Assembly (NCBI GenBank): GCA_036562765.1
Contig: DATCJO010000009.1
Coordinates: 62,001-126,000 of the forward strand
DNA from: JAAYFT01 sp036562765
GTDB lineage: Bacteria; Bacillota; Clostridia; Tissierellales; Tissierellaceae
Direction of reading: 5' to 3'
DNA length: 64,000 bases
Shown here: positions 25,284 through 34,108 of the stretch, piece after piece
How positions within the stretch are numbered: position 1 is the stretch's first letter
Layout: each line of letters starts with the position of its first letter
Translations under genes and position numbers: made by a program
Notes under the pieces: model-generated
Seen by the model: the letters and a program-made list of their open reading frames with translations, nothing else
Told to the model about the DNA's origin: nothing
Database searches by the model: none

Positions 25284-26079
25284 ATGATACTGCTTCTTGT
25301 TCCAGCCTTAATTTATCAGCAATTAATGCTATAAATTCGCTGTTTGTAGGCTTGCCTTTAGCATTATTAACAGTATAACCAAATAGTTGATTAATAGTAT
25401 CTAATTTCCCTCTAGTCCAAGCAACTTCTATAGCATGTCTTATAGCTCGTTCTACTCTTGATGGCGTTGTATTGTACTTACTAGCAATAGTTGGATAAAG
25501 TTCCTTTGTAATAGCTCCTAGATAATCCATATCTTTTACTACCATCATTATAGCTTCCCTTAAATATAGGTATCCTTTAATATGAGCTGGAATGCCTATT
25601 TCATGGATGATCTTTGTTACCTTTGCCTCTAAATTGTTTTCTAATGAATGCGATTTATTTACAGTATAGATTTCATCCTTTTCATTAACACTTGGTACAT
25701 TATCTGAAGAAGCAATTTGTTTTAACCTTTTAATGAAAACTTGAAAATCAAAAGGTTTTACAACATAATACTGAGCACCTAATTCAATTGCTCTCTGAGT
25801 AATTTTATCTTGTCCTACTGCTGAAAGTACAATTACTTTAGGAAAATACCCATCTTCTATTTTATGTAACCTTTCTAAAACTTCTAAGCCATCAAGATGA
25901 GGCATTATAATATCAAGTATTAACACATCAGGTCTCTCTTTTTCAATAATCTGTAATGCTTCAATGCCATCTTTTGCAATACCAATGACCTCAAATTCCT
26001 CATACGATGATATAAATCGATTCAAAATATCACAAAATTCCCTGTTATCGTCTGCAATTACAATTCTTGTTCTACTCAT
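25282..26079 (-). CDS. spo0A: Sporulation transcription factor Spo0A
   Basis: Spo0A is the master response regulator of sporulation entry. The 265 residues comprise a receiver domain (1-120) with the acidic pair D10/D11, phosphoacceptor D56 (VLILDIIMPHLDG), Ser in VLSAVGQ and Lys in VVKPFDF, then the DNA-binding domain (about 150-262) with the invariant SRVERAIRHAIEVAW recognition helix. It has its own promoter region with a Spo0A box and its own terminator, and follows spoIVB as in nearly all spore-formers. Confidence 0.98.
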   Translation of the reverse strand: MSRTRIVIADDNREFCDILNRFISSYEEFEVIGIAKDGIEALQIIEKERPDVLILDIIMPHLDGLEVLERLHKIEDGYFPKVIVLSAVGQDKITQRAIELGAQYYVVKPFDFQVFIKRLKQIASSDNVPSVNEKDEIYTVNKSHSLENNLEAKVTKIIHEIGIPAHIKGYLYLREAIMMVVKDMDYLGAITKELYPTIASKYNTTPSRVERAIRHAIEVAWTRGKLDTINQLFGYTVNNAKGKPTNSEFIALIADKLRLEQEAVS

Positions 26080-26106
26080 TTATTAATCCCCCTGTATGAA
26101 ATTTTT

Positions 26107-26135
26107 GTTATAATTTATAAATATATATTCGACAA
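26107..26135 (-). promoter_or_regulatory. Putative sigma-A promoter of spo0A
   Basis: TTGTCG (26130-26135) and TATAAC (26107-26112) are 17 bases apart on the minus strand. The -35 falls inside the Spo0A box, so bound Spo0A would be expected to block it. Confidence 0.5.
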
Positions 26136-26153
26136 ATATATAAAAACTCCTTC
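26127..26153 (-). promoter_or_regulatory. Putative sigma-H promoter of spo0A
   Basis: GAAGGAGTT (26145-26153) and GTCGAAT (26127-26133) match the sigma-H elements RnAGGAwWW and RnnGAAT with one mismatch in the W positions and an 11-base spacer. spo0A has a sigma-H promoter in Bacillus. Confidence 0.65.
26128..26136 (-). promoter_or_regulatory. Spo0A box
   Basis: TTTGTCGAA contains the 0A-box core TGTCGAA. It overlaps the -10 of the sigma-H-like promoter and the -35 of the sigma-A-like promoter, pointing to autoregulation. Confidence 0.7.
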
Positions 26154-26181
26154 TTTTTTTATATAAAATTTTTTAATTTTT

Positions 26182-26214
26182 AAAAAAATCCCTAGGATTC
26201 CCTAGGGATTTTTT
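26182..26214 (-). terminator. Intrinsic terminator inside the spoIVB 3' end
   Basis: A 14-bp perfect inverted repeat (26183-26196 / 26201-26214, loop ATTC) is followed by T residues. The 5' arm and loop are coding (last codons of SpoIVB) and the TAG stop is in the 3' arm. Confidence 0.9.
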
Positions 26215-27487
26215 GATTTTCTAACATCCATTCTATAAATATTCCATATCCTTTAGTAGGATCATTTACAAAAACATGAGTGATAGCTCCAATTAATTTA
26301 CCATCTTGAATTATGGGACTACCACTCATACCTTGAACAATCCCACCAGTCAGTTCTAAAAGCCTCTTATCTGTAACTCTAATTATCATGCTTTTTTGTT
26401 CTGGTTTAGTCTGAGGTTGAACTTTTAAAATTTCCACCTCAAATTTTTCTACTTTATCATCGTTAATGGTGGTATAAATATAGGCTTTCCCTTCTTTTAC
26501 TTCTTCTTTAAATCCAATTGGTATTGGTTCATTAGTTATAGTGTTTAAATACTCTTTTTTCAAAGTCCCAAAAATACCAAACAAATTATTTGATGTTATA
26601 TCACCAACAATGTCATTTGCCTCGTAAAAAACTCCTCTAATTTCTCCAGGAGAGCCTTTTTTCCCTTGCTCAATTTTAGAGATTTTTGCATTCATTATTT
26701 TCCCCTTGTCAACTGAGAGTAATTTCCCAGTATCAGAATCTACAATTCCGTGACCTAATGCACCAAATGTTCCATTGTCTTTATCTATATATGTTAAAGT
26801 ACCAATACCAGATGTTTTATCTCTTACCCAGATACCTAATCTGTAATTATTATCTTGTAGACATTGTATTGGGGTGGCTTCTGTAATAAATTCTGCTTTA
26901 TTCCTTTGGACTAAAATTTTGACCTTTTTGCCTTTTATTTCATTAAGAATTTTTACTACATGTTCAGCATCATTTACTTTTATTCCATCAATTTCTAAGA
27001 TACTATCTCCAACTTTAATTCCTGCATCTCGGGCTGGACTATATCTTTTATTATCTACACCAATAAGATCTGTTACAGCAACCACTAATACGCCTCTTGT
27101 ATTAAGCCTTACACCAATTGCATTTCCACCAGGGATTAACTTAGGTCTATCAACTACACTTACAGTATAGTTTTTAACAGGAATAATCCCAAATAACTTT
27201 ATCTGTATTTCAGCATTACCTGTATCAATTCCATTTATTGAGTATGTCTTTTTTAAACCTATATTTTCTGAATTACTTGAGATGGCTTCTATTACATTAT
27301 CCTTTTCTTTATTGCTATTAGTACTTAAATAAAATGGAAAAGTTATATCTAAATACTTATTTTCTCCTTTAATTATTTTTATATCTGAAGGAGAAAATAA
27401 GATTTTGTTAGTCTGAATTGTAAAACTTAATAAAATTAATATAATAAATAATAATATTAATTTTTTCTTAAACCTAAGTTTTTCCAA
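26192..27487 (-). CDS. spoIVB: SpoIVB serine peptidase
   Basis: SpoIVB is secreted from the forespore and starts pro-sigma-K processing by cleaving SpoIVFA. The 431 residues include an N-terminal membrane/signal segment (10-27), a PDZ domain (about 115-205) and the S55 peptidase domain with catalytic His in ALGHGIVD and Ser near residue 390 in GMSGSP. The start is TTG after AGGAGAGTG. The matching pro-sigma-K with intact pro-sequence is encoded in the same window. Confidence 0.96.
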   Translation of the reverse strand: MEKLRFKKKLILLFIILILLSFTIQTNKILFSPSDIKIIKGENKYLDITFPFYLSTNSNKEKDNVIEAISSNSENIGLKKTYSINGIDTGNAEIQIKLFGIIPVKNYTVSVVDRPKLIPGGNAIGVRLNTRGVLVVAVTDLIGVDNKRYSPARDAGIKVGDSILEIDGIKVNDAEHVVKILNEIKGKKVKILVQRNKAEFITEATPIQCLQDNNYRLGIWVRDKTSGIGTLTYIDKDNGTFGALGHGIVDSDTGKLLSVDKGKIMNAKISKIEQGKKGSPGEIRGVFYEANDIVGDITSNNLFGIFGTLKKEYLNTITNEPIPIGFKEEVKEGKAYIYTTINDDKVEKFEVEILKVQPQTKPEQKSMIIRVTDKRLLELTGGIVQGMSGSPIIQDGKLIGAITHVFVNDPTKGYGIFIEWMLENQKIPRES

Positions 27488-27622
27488 AAATTATCACTCT
27501 CCTAAAATACTTTTCTTTTGTTCACCTCCTATCTGAAATTTCATATTTAATTTAGCCTTTTTTGTGTTGATTTATTCTATATAAATATTTTTTTAAATGG
27601 GAACTTACTTCAACTTTGGCAT

Positions 27623-27655
27623 AAAAAAAGAGTTTTGATTTTTATCAAAACTCTT
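27623..27655 (-). terminator. Intrinsic terminator of recN
   Basis: AAGAGTTTTGAT/ATCAAAACTCTT is a 12-bp perfect stem with a TTTT loop (plus strand). It is followed on the minus strand by a run of T, 20 bases after the recN stop. Confidence 0.92.
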
Positions 27656-27675
27656 GAAACTATTTCATAATTTTT

Positions 27676-29370
27676 TTATTTTTTTAATTTTTTTGACATC
27701 TCAATCAATTCTGAAGCATGCTTTAATGTAGTCTCTGTCATATTAAATCCGCCCAAAAGCCTTGCCATTTCTTGAATTCTTTCTTCATCGGAAAGTTTTA
27801 CTACTTCTGTAATTGTTCTATTACCCGTACTTGTTTTATTTATTACAAAATGACTATCTGCAAAAGCAGCAATTTGTGGTAAATGTGATATGCAAATTAC
27901 TTGATGATTTTTGGAAATATTATATATTTTTTCTCCAACTACTTGAGCAGTTCTTCCAGAAATACCTGTATCAATTTCGTCAAACACTAAAGTAGGTATT
28001 TTATCTAAAACAGCTAAAATACTCTTAAAAGCAAGCATGATTCTTGACATTTCTCCACCAGATACGATTTTTGATAATGATTTTAAATCTTCCCCTGGAT
28101 TAGTTGATATCAAAAACTCGATTTTGTCAAAACCAAAAGGAGTGAAATTTGATGTCCTACTGAAATCAACTTTAAACTCTACCTTCGTCATATTTAATTG
28201 GGATAATTCCTTTTTTACTTTATTTTCTAATTCCCCAGCAATTTTTTTTCGCATTTCTGAAAGAAGAGTGCAGTTTTCTTCTAAGGTTTTTTCTAATTCT
28301 CTTATTTTATTTAATGATTTTTGATATTCCTCTTCAAAGTTTAAAAGCTTGTCCAATCTTTCTTCTGCTTCATCTCTAAATTTAAATATTTGCTCAATAG
28401 TATTTCCATATTTCCTTTTAAGTTTATTAACCAAGTCTATTCTTTCATGTAAATAATTTAATCTTTCTTGATCAATATCTATATTATTAAAATAATAATT
28501 TAATTCACGATTTATATCCTGTAATTCATAATTTATATCAGATAACCTGTTGTAAATTACTTGCAATTTCTCATCATATTCTTTAACTTCAGATATAAGA
28601 GATAAAGACCTGTTAATTAAATTAATAACTCCTTGATAACTATAATCTTCATTATCTAAACATGATAATGCCATTTCTATGGACTGGGATATCTTATTTA
28701 TATTTGAAAGTTTCTTAAATTCTGCCTCAATAGCATATTCATCTTCTTCAGTTAGATTTGCTTCATTAATTTCATCTATTTGAAACTTTAGAATATCAAT
28801 TTCCCTGTCTCTTTCGCTACTGTTTATGGTCAAAGAGTTAATTTTTTTCTTCTCTTCTTGCAACTCATCATAAATTTTTCTAATTTTTGATTTTAACTGT
28901 ACAAACTGCTCATCCCCAAATGCATCAATCATAAGTAAGTGATTATTAATATCTAATAAAGATTGGTGCTCATGTTGACCAAATATATCTACTAACTTAG
29001 TTGTGATTGATTTTAACATCGATAAATTAACAGTTCTTCCATTAACTTTGGAGATACTTGGTCCATTGGAATATATTTCTTTTGTTATAATCAATAAATT
29101 ATCTTGGTCAATATCAATTGCCAAATCCTCTAAAATTGGTTTTAAACTGGGTACATCTTCTATATAAAAGACACCTTCTAATAATGATTTATTGCAGCCA
29201 GAACGGATAAATTCCTTGCTTGTCCTAGAGCCAAGTATCATGCCTAGAGCCTCAATTATTATAGATTTACCCGATCCAGTTTCCCCTGTTAACACATTAA
29301 GGCCTTTAGTGAAATTTATCTTCATATTATCTATAATTGCAAAGTCTTTTATATTCAATTCCACTAACAT
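27676..29370 (-). CDS. recN: DNA repair protein RecN
   Basis: RecN is an SMC-like ATPase acting in double-strand break repair. The 564-residue protein has Walker A GETGSGKS near residue 35, a long coiled coil broken in the middle (about 155-375), the ABC signature SKIVSGGEMSRIMLA and Walker B TLVFDEIDTGISG. ArgR/AhrC, which precedes recN in Bacillus and most Clostridia, is missing here; tlyA is directly upstream. Confidence 0.96.
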   Translation of the reverse strand: MLVELNIKDFAIIDNMKINFTKGLNVLTGETGSGKSIIIEALGMILGSRTSKEFIRSGCNKSLLEGVFYIEDVPSLKPILEDLAIDIDQDNLLIITKEIYSNGPSISKVNGRTVNLSMLKSITTKLVDIFGQHEHQSLLDINNHLLMIDAFGDEQFVQLKSKIRKIYDELQEEKKKINSLTINSSERDREIDILKFQIDEINEANLTEEDEYAIEAEFKKLSNINKISQSIEMALSCLDNEDYSYQGVINLINRSLSLISEVKEYDEKLQVIYNRLSDINYELQDINRELNYYFNNIDIDQERLNYLHERIDLVNKLKRKYGNTIEQIFKFRDEAEERLDKLLNFEEEYQKSLNKIRELEKTLEENCTLLSEMRKKIAGELENKVKKELSQLNMTKVEFKVDFSRTSNFTPFGFDKIEFLISTNPGEDLKSLSKIVSGGEMSRIMLAFKSILAVLDKIPTLVFDEIDTGISGRTAQVVGEKIYNISKNHQVICISHLPQIAAFADSHFVINKTSTGNRTITEVVKLSDEERIQEMARLLGGFNMTETTLKHASELIEMSKKLKK

Positions 29371-29395
29371 AAAATACCCCCAAAGTTAAATAAAA

Positions 29396-30193
29396 TTAAT
29401 TAAGATTTTCATGAGCTTCCTCAACAATTTTAAAAATATCATCTGAATTAATTGTCTTTTCATCATTGTTTTTTAAATATATTAGAAATTCAATATTTCC
29501 AGTAGCACCAGTTATGGGTGAATAAGATAATCCACAAATTCCAAATCCCAAACTTCTTGAAAACTCAACAATAGAACTTATTACTTCACAATGAGTGTCC
29601 TTTTCTCTTACAATACCTTTTTTCCCTACTTTGTCTCTTCCTGCTTCAAACTGAGGTTTTATTAAAGCAACTACTTCACCATCTTCATTTAAAAGGCTTT
29701 TTGCAACTGGCAAAACTAATTTTAATGATATAAATGAAACATCAATTGTAATGAAGTCAATTTTTTCATTTATATCCTCATAGGTAACATTTCTAATATT
29801 AGTTCTTTCCATCACAATAACTCTAGGGTCATTTCTTAATCTCCAATCAAGCTGTCCATAACCTACATCTACTGCAAACACTTTTGACACACCGTTCTGT
29901 AACATACAATCAGTAAATCCACCTGTAGACGCACCAATATCCATTGCTACTTTGTTAAATAAATCTATGTTAAATAACTTTATAGCCTTTTCTAACTTCA
30001 ATCCTCCTCTGCTGACATAAGTTAGAGGATTGTCTTTTATAACTAATTCTACATCTTCATCAAGTTTTTCCCCTGGTTTATCTATTCTTTTATTTCCTAC
30101 AAATACTGAACCTTCCATTATTATTCTTTTCGCCTTTTCCCTAGATTCAACTAAACCTTTTTCTACTAATAATATGTCAACCCTTTTTTTCAC
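29396..30193 (-). CDS. tlyA: TlyA family rRNA 2'-O-methyltransferase
   Basis: The 265-residue protein has an N-terminal S4 domain (residues 3-62) and an FtsJ-like methyltransferase with SAM motif AMDIGASTGGFTDCML. Bacterial TlyA methylates 16S/23S rRNA at cytidines. Older annotations call it hemolysin; the sequence supports the methyltransferase role. It follows ispA by 14 bases. NadK, often next in the row, is absent. Confidence 0.92.
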   Translation of the reverse strand: MKKRVDILLVEKGLVESREKAKRIIMEGSVFVGNKRIDKPGEKLDEDVELVIKDNPLTYVSRGGLKLEKAIKLFNIDLFNKVAMDIGASTGGFTDCMLQNGVSKVFAVDVGYGQLDWRLRNDPRVIVMERTNIRNVTYEDINEKIDFITIDVSFISLKLVLPVAKSLLNEDGEVVALIKPQFEAGRDKVGKKGIVREKDTHCEVISSIVEFSRSLGFGICGLSYSPITGATGNIEFLIYLKNNDEKTINSDDIFKIVEEAHENLN

Positions 30194-30207
30194 CTAAACC
30201 CTCCATA

Positions 30208-31077
30208 TTATATAATTCTATCTATAAGTTTTCTTGTTAAAGTTTCAAAAAATTCAGTATCCCTATTTCTTAATTTTTTCAAACAACTGATTGCATTATT
30301 ACTATATTTTTCTACAGCTTCTTTTCCTTTATTAATATCATAAAAAGTCAAATATGTTAACTTTTTTATGTTAGAATCCTTATCAATATCTAAAATATCA
30401 TCTCTTATCTGATAAGCAAGCCCTAAATTTAAGCCAAAATTTCTTATTAATTCTATTTCTTCATCATTCGCTCCTCCAATTATAGCACCTGAAACTAGGG
30501 CTGACTGTATCAGTGCAGCAGTTTTTGCAGTATACATAAATAGTAATTTTTCATTAGTTACGGTGTCATGGCTTAATAATAAATCTACTACTTGTCCACC
30601 TATCATGCCATAAATACCTGAATATTTACTTATTTCTTTCAGTGCCCTTGTATATTTTTTATAATCATTCATATCTTTTGCATTATTATCAATAAAATCT
30701 AATGCAGTTTCAAAAGCTAAATTTAATAGTCCATCACCTGCTAAAATAGCCATAGCATCTCCAAATACTTTGTGATTAGTAGGTTTTCCTCTCCTAAAAT
30801 CATCATTGTCCATGGCAGGAAGGTCATCGTGTATCAATGAGTATGTATGAATCATTTCTATAGCAATGGCAAAAGGAATAATTTCATCAATATTATTATT
30901 AAACATTTCATAGGATTTTATAGCCATTACAGGTCTTAACCTTTTGCCTCCAGTAAATAAACTATATTCCATTGATTCTAGTATCCTTCTTTGAAAGCAG
31001 TCTTTATTTTGTACAATTTTTCTTAATTCAGAGTCTATTAAGGATTTTATTCTTTCTAATTCTTCATTAAAATTCAT
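30208..31077 (-). CDS. ispA: Farnesyl/geranyl diphosphate synthase
   Basis: This short-chain trans-prenyl diphosphate synthase of 289 residues condenses IPP with DMAPP/GPP. The first Asp-rich motif is DDLPAMDNDDFRRG (DDxxxxD type, as in bacterial FPP synthases) and the second is DDILDIDKD. GGKRLRP and GQVVDLL are also present. It is co-transcribed with xseB upstream and tlyA downstream; dxs, often adjacent in Clostridia, is not here. Confidence 0.94.
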   Translation of the reverse strand: MNFNEELERIKSLIDSELRKIVQNKDCFQRRILESMEYSLFTGGKRLRPVMAIKSYEMFNNNIDEIIPFAIAIEMIHTYSLIHDDLPAMDNDDFRRGKPTNHKVFGDAMAILAGDGLLNLAFETALDFIDNNAKDMNDYKKYTRALKEISKYSGIYGMIGGQVVDLLLSHDTVTNEKLLFMYTAKTAALIQSALVSGAIIGGANDEEIELIRNFGLNLGLAYQIRDDILDIDKDSNIKKLTYLTFYDINKGKEAVEKYSNNAISCLKKLRNRDTEFFETLTRKLIDRII

Positions 31078-31078
31078 A

Positions 31079-31300
31079 TTATACCTCCACAGAAAAGCTT
31101 TCTTCTTTCAAACCTTCATCATTCTCTAATATTATTTTTATCTCTCCCTCAGCTTTGGTAATCAAATCTTTACAGTAATTATACAATTCAACACCTCGTT
31201 TAAATTTCTCTATAGACTCATTGAAAGTGCAGTTTTCATTTTCAAGCTCACTAATAATTTTTTCTAATTCTGAAATAGCTTCTTCATAAGTCAAATTCAT
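31079..31300 (-). CDS. xseB: Exodeoxyribonuclease VII small subunit
   Basis: The 73-residue small subunit, a helical hairpin, matches XseB: YEEAISELEKIISELEN followed by FKRGVELYNYCKDLI. It binds XseA to form ExoVII, which degrades single-stranded DNA. The ATG (MNLTYEEA) seven bases after AAGGAGG is used; seven extra upstream codons overlap the SD. It overlaps xseA by 17 bases. Confidence 0.93.
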   Translation of the reverse strand: MNLTYEEAISELEKIISELENENCTFNESIEKFKRGVELYNYCKDLITKAEGEIKIILENDEGLKEESFSVEV

Positions 31301-32513
31301 TGATATTATCCTCCTTATCAATATCTTTTACGATTGATAAGATTTTGCCATCCTTTAATAAAATTTTTAATTCATCATTTAACTTTACATCATTTATTGA
31401 TTTCACAATATTATCATTTGCATTTACAATTACAGCATATCCTTTTTCTATGAGTAAATATGGGTTAAGAACATCCAATTTTATTTTTAATTCTCGAAGT
31501 TTTGCATTTTTTGAATCTATTTTTTTCTCCATTATAAAAGATAAATCTTTTAGAAGATTGTCTATATAGATTTTTTTATCTCTTAACTGAATTAATGGGC
31601 TATACAAATTTAATCTTGTTTTTAAATTTTCTAATTCCAAGTTATAATGTCTAAATTTATTATTTACAGCTCTCTTAAGGCCTTCAAATCTATTATCTAA
31701 TTCTCTCAATAAATATGTAACCTCAGGTACAGCAAGTTCTGCTGCAGCAGAAGGAGTTGGTGCCCTTAAATCTGCAACAAAATCAGCAATAGTAAAATCC
31801 GTTTCATGTCCTACTGCACTTATGACAGGAGTTTTTAACTTGAAAATCCTCCTAGCTAATTTTTCGTCATTAAAAGCAAATAGTTCCTCAATGGAACCTC
31901 CGCCTCTACCTACAATTATTAAATCAATGTCATTTCTGCTATCTAAATATTCCAATCCCTTACATATTTCTTCCGGTGCATTGATACCTTGTACTAATGT
32001 TGGATAAACCAATATATTGCATGGTGGAAATCTTCTTTTTATAATTGTGATAATATCTCTAATGGCAGCTCCTGTGGAAGAAGTAACTACACCAATTTTC
32101 TTTGGCATAAAAGGAATTTTCTTTTTATGTTCTTGAGAAAATAAACCTTCCTTTTCCAATTTGCTTTTTAATTCTTCAAAAGCTTTATATAATTCTCCAA
32201 TGCCACTTAATTTTATCTCTTTTACATATAATTGATATTCTCCATCTCTTTCATATACTGAAACATAACCAAGGGCAATTACCTTCATTCCATCTTCTAA
32301 TTTAAAATTTAAATTATCAGCATCTCCCTTAAACATTACTGCTTTTATCTTGCTCTTATCGTCTTTTAAATTAAAATACAAATGACCACTGTAATGTTGC
32401 TTAAAGTTTGAAATTTCGCCTTCAATAGAAATATTAGATAACACAATATCAGTTTGAAGTAACCTCTTTATATAACTATTAACTTCACTAACCTTTAAAG
32501 GCTTAAGTTGCAT
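31284..32513 (-). CDS. xseA: Exodeoxyribonuclease VII large subunit
   Basis: The catalytic large subunit (about 409 residues) has an N-terminal OB domain (residues 5-100, with ISNFKQHYSGHLYFNLKD), the catalytic core with VVTSSTGAAIRDI and GRGGGSIEELFAFND, and a coiled-coil C terminus. The ATG (MQLKPLKVSE) follows GGTGG at five bases; codons upstream lack an SD. It overlaps the end of nusB by 11 bases. FolD, between nusB and xseA in Bacillus, is missing. Confidence 0.95.
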   Translation of the reverse strand: MQLKPLKVSEVNSYIKRLLQTDIVLSNISIEGEISNFKQHYSGHLYFNLKDDKSKIKAVMFKGDADNLNFKLEDGMKVIALGYVSVYERDGEYQLYVKEIKLSGIGELYKAFEELKSKLEKEGLFSQEHKKKIPFMPKKIGVVTSSTGAAIRDIITIIKRRFPPCNILVYPTLVQGINAPEEICKGLEYLDSRNDIDLIIVGRGGGSIEELFAFNDEKLARRIFKLKTPVISAVGHETDFTIADFVADLRAPTPSAAAELAVPEVTYLLRELDNRFEGLKRAVNNKFRHYNLELENLKTRLNLYSPLIQLRDKKIYIDNLLKDLSFIMEKKIDSKNAKLRELKIKLDVLNPYLLIEKGYAVIVNANDNIVKSINDVKLNDELKILLKDGKILSIVKDIDKEDNINEFDL

Positions 32514-32934
32514 TATTACCACCATTATTATCTTTATCAAGGGATCTTACAATACTTCCTAATACACCATTTATAAATCTATATGAATCTTCATTGCTGT
32601 ATTTCTTGGCTATTTCTATTGCTTCATTGATAGAAACTTCAATAGGTATGTCGTCTCTATAGAGTATTTCATATAGAGCAACTCTTAATATTGCTAAGTC
32701 AACCTTTGCTAACCTATTTATTTTCCAACCATCTAAAGTATTTTCTATATAAGTATCAATGGTTTTTAAATTATCTTTTATCTTTACATAGGCATCAGTT
32801 ATATATTCTTTTTCAGCTTGATCAAAAGAAAAATTTTCCAAGAAAGATGATAATGCTTCATCCGAAAAATCATCATTTATTTCCATTTGATAGATTAATT
32901 TCATGGTTCCTTCTCTTGCTTGTTTCCTTCCCAT
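32503..32934 (-). CDS. nusB: Transcription antitermination factor NusB
   Basis: NusB (about 143 residues from MGRKQAREG) is an all-helical protein that binds boxA RNA with NusE in rRNA antitermination. Motifs RKQAREGTMKLIYQME at the N terminus and SINEAIEIAKKYSNEDSYRFINGVLG at the C terminus are diagnostic. GGGAGG precedes the ATG by four to five bases. It lies after the Asp23-family gene with a terminator-like hairpin in between. Confidence 0.95.
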   Translation of the reverse strand: MGRKQAREGTMKLIYQMEINDDFSDEALSSFLENFSFDQAEKEYITDAYVKIKDNLKTIDTYIENTLDGWKINRLAKVDLAILRVALYEILYRDDIPIEVSINEAIEIAKKYSNEDSYRFINGVLGSIVRSLDKDNNGGNNAT

Positions 32935-32968
32935 ATTTCCTCCCATTATACCTTTTTTAATATCTAAA

Positions 32969-32993
32969 TTACCCTCTGAACTACAGAGGGTAA
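32969..32993 (-). terminator. Hairpin after the Asp23-family gene
   Basis: TTACCCTCTG/CAGAGGGTAA is a perfect 10-bp stem with a five-base loop just after the stop codon. On the minus strand TTTAGATATT follows, a weak U-tract. It may attenuate transcription into nusB. Confidence 0.7.
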
Positions 32994-33000
32994 ATATATT

Positions 33001-33396
33001 TTATTTTACTCTAGGCTCATCTTCAGTATCAGTTTTCTTAGCGAAATTAACACCTTGTACAAAAACATTTACTTCAACTACTTCTAATCCTGTCATAGTT
33101 TCTACTGTTTTCTTTACATTTTCTTGAATTTTTTCACCTAATTCTTTAATTTTAGTACCATAATCAACAATAATATATAAATCTATAGCAGCTTGCTTAT
33201 CGCCTACTTCCACCTTAACTCCCTTGGAAGTATTCTTCATCCCAAGGATATCAGCAATTCCGCCCGTAATTCCACCACTCATACCTGCAACTCCTTCTAT
33301 TTCTGAAGCTGCAATTCCAGCAATAGTTGCTACAACATCTTCTGATATCTTAACACTGCCAAATTCATTTGTATCATTATTTATTAACTCGTTCAT
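33001..33396 (-). CDS. Asp23/Gls24 family envelope stress protein (YqhY position)
   Basis: A 131-residue Asp23 (DUF322) protein: IAGIAASEIEGVAGMSG, then VKVEVGDKQAAIDLYIIVDYGTKI, and VNVFVQGVNF near the end. Bacillus YqhY occupies the same site before nusB and there lies next to accBC, affecting acetyl-CoA carboxylase regulation. accB and accC are missing here. The ATG follows GGAGGTG; a TTG five codons upstream overlaps the SD. It is cytosolic, with no membrane segment. Confidence 0.87.
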   Translation of the reverse strand: MNELINNDTNEFGSVKISEDVVATIAGIAASEIEGVAGMSGGITGGIADILGMKNTSKGVKVEVGDKQAAIDLYIIVDYGTKIKELGEKIQENVKKTVETMTGLEVVEVNVFVQGVNFAKKTDTEDEPRVK

Positions 33397-33466
33397 TATT
33401 AACACCTCCAAACATCTTCTGTTTTAAATTTATTATATCAGAGCCAATAAGTATTTACAAACATTT

Positions 33467-34093
33467 CTATTGTTTTTTCATTATTTTAATATCCTTAGCA
33501 TCAAAATCTGTTTCAGATTTGACTATTTCAAGTATTTTAACCATATCTTGCTCTGTCAATTCAGGTGCAGATACTACAACTTTAATGTCTTTATCAGTTA
33601 AAAATACAATGGCATCATCATATCCTTTGCTTTTAATCAAACCTTCAATATGAAGTTCAATTTCTGAATTATTGCCTATTCTCATTATTTCTCTTTGAGC
33701 ATCAGCTCTGACAGCTTCGGAGGTGTTTTCATCCTTAATTATTTCTTGCAATCTATCAACTAAAGTAGCCCTTAATTTGTCTCTAGATAGCCTATATTCT
33801 ACAAAGTAATTCTTGTTATCCTTAGCAGCATCTGAATACATGGTTTCTAAAGCTTCTTCTTCATCGCTTAAAGTCGTTTCAATTATATCAACATGGTCAG
33901 TGATGTCTGAAACCAATTGACCATCACTTTCACTTAATTCTAAGTTTCTTGCCATTTCCTCAAGTTCATACCTTTGATAGTCTTTTGATGATTTAATTTG
34001 TGCTTGTTGAGTTAAATAATGATTTAAGTATCCAGTAAAAACTAATAATATAACAAGTAAACCAATAAATACAGGTTTTTTAATTTTTAACAT
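33467..34093 (-). CDS. spoIIIAH: Stage III sporulation protein AH
   Basis: SpoIIIAH (208 residues) has an N-terminal membrane segment (residues 7-27) and a C-terminal YscJ/FliF-like ring domain (about 110-205). In the engulfed forespore system it docks with forespore SpoIIQ to form the channel between the cells. It is the last gene of the spoIIIA operon. The middle region is rich in Asp/Glu and helical. SD AAAGGGGG precedes the ATG. Confidence 0.94.
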   Translation of the reverse strand: MLKIKKPVFIGLLVILLVFTGYLNHYLTQQAQIKSSKDYQRYELEEMARNLELSESDGQLVSDITDHVDIIETTLSDEEEALETMYSDAAKDNKNYFVEYRLSRDKLRATLVDRLQEIIKDENTSEAVRADAQREIMRIGNNSEIELHIEGLIKSKGYDDAIVFLTDKDIKVVVSAPELTEQDMVKILEIVKSETDFDAKDIKIMKKQ

Positions 34094-34108
34094 ATTAAAA
34101 CCCCCTTT

